64,000 nt of DNA from Lithobates sylvaticus (taxonomy: Eukaryota; Chordata; Amphibia; Anura; Ranidae). Shown here piece after piece: positions 55,496 to 64,000 of this stretch; positions within the stretch are counted from its first letter, which is position 1, and each line of letters opens with the position of its first letter. Position numbers and translations under genes: made by a program. The notes beneath the pieces are model-generated. The model did no database searches. It worked only from the letters and a program-made list of their open reading frames with translations, and was not told where the DNA came from. The stretch covers positions 372,398,945 to 372,462,944 of the forward strand of contig CM053030.1 in the NCBI GenBank assembly GCA_028564925.1, in the 5' to 3' direction.

Positions 55496-57794
55496 AAAAA
55501 TGAATTATATGAAAAGTATATATTTAAAAAAATAAATGTTTATTTTTTTCCTTTTTTTGGTTTCTCTTTGACAGCCACCTCCCGCAGTTCAGTATCACAA
55601 AAAGATCCTCAACATACCACTAGGTAAGGGGCTACAACTCCAGGTAAGTGCATAAAAAGAGCATTCGGGCATCTTTTTTGGAAAAAAAACAGCTGGTTTC
55701 CTGTCTTTTTTTCTTCTTACAGTACACAACGTCAGTTATCCCGCAGAAATTCGCCAGATAGGAAGTCCAAGGGTCACAGTACCTCTAGAAAGGAGCATTC
55801 TTCTTCAACCCATGGATTTCATAGCCACAGATCTCTTAGAGGAACTGCCTCTCCTCACATCTCCACCCGCCCCAGAGTCAAGACCTGCTGGGTCTGCAGT
55901 AGAGAAGCACTTCCAGATATATTGGTCTGCAAGGCATGTTTTCTGGAAGCAGCAGGAGACAAAGAGAGGGAAAAACAAGAGTCCCTAGAAGTTATAAAAA
56001 AAATAATAAAGGACTCAATCCAAGAATTGGCCTTGTCCCAGGATTTGGCAACAAGTGAGCTTTCTGCGGAAGCCTCAGTTTAGCAGTTCGGATGAAGAAA
56101 AAGAGGCAACAGAGGAGCATTGTTCCTCGTTTGACTTTGGTTTAATTGAGCCATTCGTAGTCGCAGTAAAGGATGCAATCCAATGGGAGGAAGCCCCAGA
56201 ACCTCCTGCCAAATCTAGGAAGTACTTTCCTCATTTAAAGAAAAAGGCACCAACCTTCCCACTTGGAAGAGATAAGGGAAGTAGTTACAGAGCAATGGCA
56301 GAAGATTGAAAAAAGGCCAGTTGCCTTTAACCACTTTCATAAGTTATAGCCCTTTTCGGACTCAGATACTCAGCTATTTGATTCCTTACCTTCAGTAGAC
56401 GCCTCTATTATAAGATTGGCACGAAATACCACCCTTCCCTTAGAGGATGCAATTTCCTTTAAGAACGTGATCGATCGCAAGATTGACGCAGACCTCAAGA
56501 AAGCTTATCAAGCAGCTGGTGGGGCATGTAAGCCAGCGGTTGCCCTAGCTTCTGTTTCCAGAGCGACAAAAGCTTGGACAAATAACATCGAGTTGGCCTT
56601 GAGACATGGTATCGAATCAGATGAGATTATTGATGAACTAAAGTTGGCTTCAGACTTTATGGAGGAATCGGCCATTGATATATTAAGATGTTCTGCGCGG
56701 GCCATGCTATATTCAGTAACTCCTAGAAGAGCACTTTGGTTAAAACCATGGTCAGCAGACCCCTCTTCAAAACAAACATGGTGTCGTATACCTTACGATG
56801 GAAAGGCACTTTTTGGTGAAAAACTTGATACCGCCATTAACCGAGTGACAGGAGGAAAGAGTGGCCTGATACCCCAAGATAGGAACAGGGGGAAAAAGTT
56901 TACACCTCGCCATTCCTTTCAACAGAGGAACAAGGATACCAGATTATATAGGCCAGGGAGAGAATATAGAAGAAGCTGGAGAGGTTCCCAGGCAACTTTC
57001 TTGAAGATGGGCAAACAAAAATCTACATCTACTACGCCCGAAAACCAAAAATCTTTTTGACTCTCTGCCCAACCAAACCGGTCCAGTGGGGGCTCGTCTT
57101 AGGGCCTTCGCTCAAGTTTGGGTGGAATCTTGCACAGATCAGTGGGTCACGTCCACGGTCCTCCACGGCCACTTTTGGAGGTTCAGGCGACACCCACCTT
57201 GTTCTTCATTTCTACCCACCAAGATCCCAAGTTCCATAGAAAAAAAGGAGATTCTCATTCAATATGTTCAAACACTGATACGTTAGGAGGCGGTAATATC
57301 GGTTCCAGAGTCGGAAAAATTTTCGGGGTTCTATTCCCCAATCTTTTTGGTTCCCAAGAAAAAAGGAGGCTGGAGACCGGTTTAGGATCTAAAGTGTCTA
57401 AACAAATTCATCAGTCTGGAGCACTTCAAAATGGAATCGCTAATAAAGTAATAATAGGAGTACAGCAGGAGGATTGAATGGTCTCTATCGAGGGTATTGT
57501 TACAATATCAAGGACCATTAGAATATTTATGACTACCTTAGTATAGCAGCAACAATAGGTTGTCCTGGCTCCTGCTCCATGGGTGGACTGACAATGAGCT
57601 AGCTAGAATATCTCGCTAGCCAGGGTTGGTTTATCAGGATGTTAAGGAGAGCCATCATATATCAGAGAGGTCACCTAATCTGTTGCAGCAGTGGAGGGTT
57701 CCGCTAACCACTTACTGCAGACTCTGTCAGCCCAAGGTATTTAATTAAACTATGAAATGTTTATTTACAATTAAGTTGTTTAAAAAAAAAAAAT

Positions 57795-57836
<42 letters not shown>

Positions 57837-59830
57837 AAAATGAATTATATGAAAAGTATATATTTAAAAAAATAAATGTTTATTTTTTTCCTTTTTTTTG
57901 GTTTCTCTTTGACAGCCACCTCCCGCAGTTCAGTATCACAAAAAGATCCTCAACATACCACTAGGTAAGGGGCTACAACTCCAGGTAAGTGCATAAAAAG
58001 AGCATTCGGGCATCTTTTTTGGAAAAAAAACAGCTGGTTTCCTGTCTTTTCTTCTTCTTACAGTACACAACGTCAGTTATCCCGCAGAAATTCGCCAGAT
58101 AGGAAGTCCAAGGGTCACAGTACCTCTAGAAAGGAGCATTTTTCTTCAACCCATGGATTTCATAGCCACAGATCTCTTAGAGGAACCGCCTCTCCTCACA
58201 TCTCCACCCGCCCCAGAGACAAGACTTGCTGGGTCTGCAGTAGAGAAGCACTTCCAGATATATTGGTCTGCAAGGCATGTTTTCTGGAAGCAGCAGGAGA
58301 TAAAGAGAGGGAAAAACAAGAGTCCCTAGAAGTTATAAATAAATAATAAAGGACTCAATCCAAGAATTGGCTTTGTCCCAGGATTTGGCAGCAAGTGAGC
58401 TTTCTGCGGAAGCCTCACTTTAGCAGTTCGGATGAAGAAAAAGAGGCAACAGAGGAGCATTGTTCCTCGTTTGACTTTGGTTTAATTGAGCCATTCGTAG
58501 TCGCAGTAAAGGATGCAATCCAATGGGAGGAAGCCCCAGAACCTCCTGCCAAATCTAGGAAGTACTTTCCTCATTTAAAGAAAAAGGCACCAACCTTCCC
58601 ACTTGGAAGAGATAAGGGAAGTAGTTACAGAGCAATGGCAGAAGATTGAAAAAAGGCCAGTTGCCTTTAACCACTTTCATAAGTTATAGCCCTTTTCGGA
58701 CTCAGATACTCAGCTATTTGATTCCTTACCTTCAGTAGACGCCTCTATTATAAGATTGGCACGAAATACCACCCTTCCCTTAGAGGATGCAATTTCCTTT
58801 AAGAACGTGATCGATCGCAAGATTGACGCAGACCTCAAGAAAGCTTATCAAGCAGCTGGTGGGGCATGTAAGCCAGCGGTTGCCCTAGCTTCTGTTTCCA
58901 GAGCGACAAAAGCTTGGACAAATAACATCGAGTTGGCCTTGAGACATGGCATCGAATCAGATGAGATTATTGATGAACTAAAGTTGGCTTCAGACTTTAT
59001 GGCAGAATCGGCCATTGATATATTAAGATGTTCTGCGCGGGCCATGTTATATTGAGTAACTCCTAGAAGAGCACTTTGGTTAAAACCATGGTCAGCAGAC
59101 CCCTCTTCAAAACAAACATGGTGTCGTATACCTTACGATGGAAAGGCACTTTTTGGTGAAAAACTTGATACCGCCATTAACCGAGTGACAGGAGGAAAGA
59201 GTGGCCTGATACCCCAAGATAGGAACAGGGGGAAAAAGTTTACACCTCGCCATTCCTTTCAACAGAGGAACAAGGATACCAGATCATATAGGCCAGGGAG
59301 AGAATATAGAAGAAGCTGGAGAGGTTCCCAGGCAACTTTCTTGAAGATGGGCAAACAAAAATCTACATCTACTACGCCTGAAAACCAAAAATCTTTATGA
59401 CACTCTGCCCAACCAAACCGGTCCAGTGGGGGCTCGTCTTAGGGCCTTCGCTCAAGTTTGGGTGGAATCTTGCACAGATCAGTGGGTCACGTCCACGGTC
59501 CTCCACGGCCACTTTTGGAGGTTCAGGCGACACCCACCTTGTTCTTCATTTCTACCCACCAAGATCCCAAGTTCCATAGAAAAAAAGGAGATTCTCATTC
59601 AATATGTTCAAACACTGATACGTTAGGAGGCGGTAATATCGGTTCCAGAGTCGGAAAAATTTTCGGGGTTCTATTCCCCAATCTTTTTGGTTCCCAAGAA
59701 AAAAGGAGGCTGGAGACCGGTTTAGGATCTAAAGTGTCTAAACAAATTCATCAGTCTGGAGCACTTCAAAATGGAATCGCTAATAAAGTAATAATAGGAG
59801 TACAGCAGGAGGATTGAATGGTCTCTATCG
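55158..59830. repeat. 2.34 kb tandem duplication
   Basis: GGGTATTGTTACAATATCAA begins both copies (55158 and 57492), and the copies run in parallel to about 57491 and 59830. They differ by a handful of substitutions and by microsatellite length (TA runs at about 55463-55489 and 57799-57830). The unit starts inside the antisense LINE-like insert and ends inside pol, so it postdates both. Confidence 0.9.
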
Positions 59831-61350
59831 ACCTCAGAGACGCATACCTTCATATTCCAATTCATCACGATTTCCAGCACTTCTTATGGTTCAAAGTCGG
59901 GGAACTCCATCTTCAGTTTCGATATCTACCTTTCGGCATATCGACTGCCCCCAGAACCTTTACAAAGGTATTAGTAGCGATTCTAGCTCCTCTTCGGGAG
60001 AAGGGGCTACGTATCTTACACTACCTAGACGACATCCTAATTCTGTCTCAACGCAAGCAGACACTCTAAACCCACCTACAAAAGGTAGTAGATATGTTAA
60101 CAAGGTACGGTTGGCTAATAAACTATCTGAAGAGTCAGTTTGTTCCAGCTGAGAAAATGATATATCTGGGTGCTTTTTTTCAATACCCCGAAGAGAGCAG
60201 TGTCACTCCCTCCGGAGAAGATCCCACTAATCATAGCCAAGGTGGGGAGATTGATGTCGAGCAAGACATTGTCAGCAGCGAATTGCCTGAGTCTTCTGGG
60301 AACGTTTTCCTCTTGCATTTCCCTAGTGAAATGGGCCCGGTGGCACCTCTGCACTTTTCAGCAAGGATTTCTCTCCCAGTTTAAAAGGAGCTCCCTATCC
60401 CAGAAAATCCTAATAACTTGTTCAATGAAATCCAATCTATGGTGGTGGACAAGACCCCACAACCTGCTATATCACTGCCACCTTGGCCCCATCTCCTGGA
60501 CCACTCTTACATTAGATGCAAGTCGGCTGGGTTGGGGCGCCCACTTTAAAGGTCAGTTGGTCCAGGGAAAATGGCAGTTCGACTCGGAAGGAATGGTGTT
60601 CAACATTCTGGAGCTCAGAGCAGCCTGGATGGCGTCGCATCTGGCATCCTCTCTGAGGGGCAAATCCATTTTGCTACAGATGGACAAGTCTGCAGTGACC
60701 TATTTCAAGGGGGGACACACAGCAGGTCGTTGTCCAATGAGGTGGCCCCGATAATGCTCTGGGCTGAAGAGAACCTCACCAACCTCAGAGCGTCCTACAT
60801 CCCAGCTTTCGAGAATCACCTGGCAGATCGCCTATCAAGGAAGTTCATCGACAACAACGAGTAGTCCTTGAATCAGGACATTTTCCAATGGATCTGCCAC
60901 CAATGGGGCAGTCCTCAAGTGGACCTTTTTGCGTCCCCCCCTCAATACCAAGACAGCCAGCTTTTTCACGAGGTTTCCAGTCCGAGGTTCAGTGGGAGTG
61001 GATGCCCTTGTCCAACCATGGAACTTCCAACTGGCATATGCATTCCCTCCGATCCCTCTGATTCTGAGGTTCCTTAAGCGCCTAACAGAAGAACGGATGA
61101 TCATCCTAGCGGTCATTCCCTACTGGCCAAGAAGACCCTGGCTTACCCTGCTGTCCAGGCACTCCCTCTGCAACCCCTTAACACTTCCGGTCACACACAA
61201 CCTTCTGTCCCAGGAGAACCTCTTCCATCCACATCCAGAGGTTCTGGATTTGAGGGTCTGGAGGTTGAGCGGGAAAAGCTGGAGAAATTAGGTTGCTCCC
61301 ACAGAGTAATTAAGACATAACTTCAAGCCAGAAAAGCTTCCACCAATAGC

Positions 61351-61639
61351 ACTTAATTCAATTTTCCGTTTTCTGCTACTATACATGACAGCTCCCTGTC
61401 AATAGTTGTTACGGAAGCAGCGGGGGCCAGCACCTGCTGCATTCTTGATAGCCAGTGACATCACCCAGTCCCACTCATTGTTTGTAAAACAAAATGGGCA
61501 GGGATAAGTATAGCGCTAACATCATTGTCCAAATAAAGCCATATCTGGGCAATGGCAGTGACCAAATATGGCTATGTTGATATTGATTAATGACATAACT
61601 GGGTATATCAGGATATATCGTTTGCAGTGAGTATAACAA
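61351..61639. other. Unassigned sequence
   Basis: Nothing recognised beyond the DIRS-type fossil. Confidence 0.4.
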
Positions 61640-62110
61640 CAGGATCAGGCATGTCTTTCATTTGGTGTTTTTTTTTCTTTTTGCGAATTGACAGGAGTTG
61701 TCCATCATGATTGATGAGGATCTACATCACTGGTTGATGTGATTGATAATGGATTTACAACACAGGGATTATTTTTATTTTATTAATAAAGTACTTTTTA
61801 AAAAGTGTGTGTGTTTACTTTCATAAAAATTTTTTTGTGAACTCACGTGGGAGCGGGGAGTCTCGGGTTCCCCTTATTGTTAAAGGGGCTTCCAGATTTA
61901 AATAACCCCCTCACCCACTGGGTCAGAGTTGTGGGGAAGAGGCCCTGCTCTGCGTAGGTCTGGTATGGAATTCGGGGGGGGGGGGGGGAGATCTAGTGCC
62001 AATTTTTTATTTTTTTTTGCATGGGGGCTCCTTTGACATCTATACCAAACCCTTGCTAAGGATAAGGGCCTGGTGTGTATTTTTAGGGCGTTCCTCATGA
62101 CATTTTTTTG
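61640..62110. mobile_element. Dispersed relative of the array monomer
   Basis: ATTAATAAAGTACTTTTTAA, AGGGGCTTCCAGATTTAAAT, AGAGTTGTGGGGAAGAGGCC and AGGTCTGGTATGG occur in the same order as in the array arm at 1767-2160 and in 48640-48990. Neither terminus was identified. Confidence 0.55.
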
Positions 62111-62117
62111 TGTGGGG

Positions 62118-62432
62118 ACATCTATATCCAGTGAAGGGAGCTCCTAAGGCATCAGAATACCAAGACATTTTGGACAATTTCATGCTCCCAACTTTGTGGG
62201 AACAGTTTCAGGATGGCCCCTTCCTGTTCTGACTGCGCACCAGTGCACAAAGCAAGGTCCATAAAGACATGGATGGACGAGTTTGGGGTGGAGGAACTTA
62301 ACTGGCCTACACAGAGTGCTGATCTCAACATGATAGAACACCTTTGAGATGAATTAGTGCAGAGACTGCAAGCCAGGCCTTCTCGTCCACATCAGTGCCT
62401 GACCTCACAAATGCGCTTCTGGAAGAATGGTC
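62118..62432 (+). pseudogene. Tc1-like transposase fragment
   Basis: CATCAGAATACCAAGACATT, AAGACATGGATGGACGAG and GGAATGGTC-type sequence match the Tc1-like copy at 16740-17030. One deletion after CCTTCCTGTTCTGACTGCGC removes part of the QHD motif, and the catalytic SPDLNPIE region reads through substitutions. Both ends are missing. Confidence 0.75.
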
Positions 62433-62765
62433 GCGGGCTACCCATTTGGAGAGTCATTGAGAGGGATCACTGAAGTTTATCCCCAAACCGGAGGTCATGT
62501 TTGACGAGGCTATTATCCCCTGGTGTATCACACCACAAGTTTGATTGACTCATTAGGCGTACACCTGTTTGAGTTCAATCGTTTTGGTAAGCCTTTCACT
62601 TATTGACGGTGAATCATCTATCAGCAATTTCTTTGCACAACCTTCACTTCAAGTCACAATGATGTTTTGCTTATTCCTTGATGGACTTTGAATCACTTTT
62701 GGACATTTACTTCACTGTTATACTGTTCACTTGTTTTATTAATTTCATTTGATCTTCTTACTCAT
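62433..62765. other. Unassigned sequence
   Basis: No feature recognised. Confidence 0.4.
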
Positions 62766-63190
62766 TAGGGATGGGCCAAACACCCCCCCCCCCCCCCGGT
62801 TCAGTTCGCACCAGAACATACCAAACAGGCAAAAAATTGGGCAGAACACACGAACACTGTTAAAGTCTATGGGACACGAACATGAATAATCAAAAGTGCT
62901 CATTTTTTTTTTTTTTTGTTTACAAACTATTTTATTGGGTACAAAAGGTGGTACAAAAAGAGTACAAAATTATGTCCGAACATTGACAGTAATAATAGGT
63001 TTTACATATGAAAAATTGTAAAAAACAGACAATTTAGCAAGTATACATAGCTGTGGTACAAGTATTTTGATTGTGGTCTATAGTACAATATAAAAGATAG
63101 ACTGGTATCTTATGCGTAGACATTTTCAGGTTGGGTTAAAAAAGGATATGGAGGCTTATATGCAAGTTATTCTCATAAAAAGTGGTACAA
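62766..63190. mobile_element. TAGGGATGGGC hAT-like left end, interrupted by a LINE tail
   Basis: TAGGGATGGGCCAAAC starts the element, followed by a C run (62782-62798), AAAGTCTATGGGACACG and AATCAAAAGTGCT. At 62903 a poly(T) and GTTTACAAACTATTTTATTG begin an antisense LINE-like 3' end of about 240 bp. The host element then resumes with GGCTTATATGCAAG and CTCATAAAAAGTG near 63145-63185. Confidence 0.6.
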
Positions 63191-64000
63191 GGGGGGTGAA
63201 TGTGCAGAAAAGTCAATCTAGGTGCTTCTATGATCAACAATTGGTTCAATGATCAAAAAGATAACTAAAAAGGAATAATCATAGGATATTCAAAACATAG
63301 ATCAGAACCAAGCGGAGGTCTGAGTGTGTAAGACAGTGAGTGACAGTGCATTGGAAAAAAATGCATTCATCAAGAAACAGATAATAACTGAAACATCAGA
63401 TCACCAAAAAGGCATAAGGAGGAGATGCCTGACAGTATGGAATAAATGGACTCCAAAGTAAAGGAGACAACTAAGATATATCACCTGGTGCACTACTAGT
63501 CCCAGTGTATAATGAAGGTTGTACAGGGGCAGCAAAAAAATAAATAAATAAAAAAATAAAAAAAAATCGCATTAATAACGCTCAGTATGAAATACATTTC
63601 CTAAAAGATATATATAAAGGAGAGAGTTCCAGATGATTTAAATAGAAAAATTCTGTGTGACTTCCGTGCGGATAGAAACTATAATCAAGTGCTCCGCTGT
63701 GTTTTTTCAGGGATGCGCCCCCGTGTTTCCCCCAGCCTCTCACCTCAAAGGATGGCCCCAATAGGCCTAGTAAAGCAGAGGAATCTGTAGATGGTAGCCC
63801 TGGTGTCTGGTCCCCTCGCCCTCCTAAGGGTTTCTGTGCGTTTTTCCTGCCTCACAATCCGGTCCCCAAAGAGGTTCCAAACGTCACTCCAGGTGGAAGC
63901 AATCGCTCCCAATACGAATCAGCATATAGGGTGGGGGATACAGAGAAAAACGGCGCTCCAATGTGTAGTAAAATAGCGGTAATATTTATTAAAAGAACAT
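63191..64000. other. Unassigned sequence; repeat end running off the window
   Basis: From about 63680 the minus strand (TTAATAAATATTACCGC, TTGGAGCGCCG) resembles terminal parts of amphibian Penelope-like repeats, as at 15450-16588, but it is cut by the window edge. No gene. Confidence 0.3.

Larger units (their letters stand above)
54343..61350 (+). mobile_element. DIRS-type retrotransposon fossil, broken
   Basis: This is an old member of the DIRS order, LTR kin that use a tyrosine recombinase. Parts recognised: a noncoding 5' region with TATA-like words (about 54343-55032, start uncertain); a gag-like region (about 55740-57060, twice because of the duplication); and a pol region with reverse transcriptase and RNase H (about 59818-61120). 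The copy is incomplete and broken, with several breaks. It carries an internal 2.34 kb tandem duplication and a LINE tail insertion. The two duplicate copies are nearly identical, so the duplication is much younger than the element. Confidence 0.75.

Overview
The window looks like intergenic or intronic DNA from a large, transposon-rich vertebrate genome. A frog, probably a true frog (ranid), is the best guess. The reasons are the mix of elements (L1-type LINEs with ORF1 and ORF2, a DIRS-type retrotransposon, Tc1-like transposons with long terminal inverted repeats, and many hAT, Harbinger and TTAA-flanked MITEs) and several terminal sequences that I recall, without having searched, as common in ranid genomes. 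No host gene, tRNA, rRNA or CRISPR array could be supported. Every recognisable coding stretch belongs to a mobile element.

Layout. 1-5311: an array of ~1.2 kb monomers in alternating orientation. It has two kinds of dyad centre, one of which carries a symmetric promoter-like sequence with a short purine-rich transcription unit on each side. 5964-13974: MITEs, an orientation-switching minisatellite, and a 41-bp minisatellite split by an L1 fragment and by a hAT-like tandem dimer. 14287-20144: Harbinger-like MITEs, a Penelope-like fragment with a possible hammerhead ribozyme, and a rearranged Tc1 copy. 20931-27345: a ~125-bp tandem repeat split by a near full-length L1 (21205-27053) whose ORF1 is open and whose ORF2 is broken. 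27345-34000: L1 remnants, a piggyBac-like MITE full of minisatellite, and more MITEs. 36183-38350: hAT transposase remnants in opposite orientations. 38793-41421: a long TA microsatellite beside a Tc1-like element that carries a nested hAT MITE. 41520-44997: a mariner-type end, a second piggyBac-like MITE, three minisatellite or palindrome blocks and a solo LTR. 47112-51926: two more L1 fragments and relatives of the array at the start. 54343-61350: a broken DIRS-type fossil with a 2.34 kb tandem duplication. 61640-64000: further relatives of the first array, a Tc1 fragment and an unfinished repeat at the window edge.

The elements are connected by nesting, which gives a relative order of insertion. 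Target-site duplications were read directly for most calls: 8 bp for hAT, 3 bp TTA for Harbinger, TTAA for piggyBac-like, TA for Tc1, 14-15 bp for L1 and 5 bp for the LTR.

The strongest candidate for something undescribed is the alternating array at 1-4850. Its internal sequence recurs in single-copy form at 9364-10621, 48560-49315 and 61640-62110. At each type-B dyad centre, CRE-like sites, GC boxes and TATA-like boxes are mirrored on both strands, and each side ends at a conserved AATAAAGGA-type site about 240 bp from the TATA box. This reads as a divergent mini-gene amplified inside a hAT-like non-autonomous element. Transcription and function are inference.
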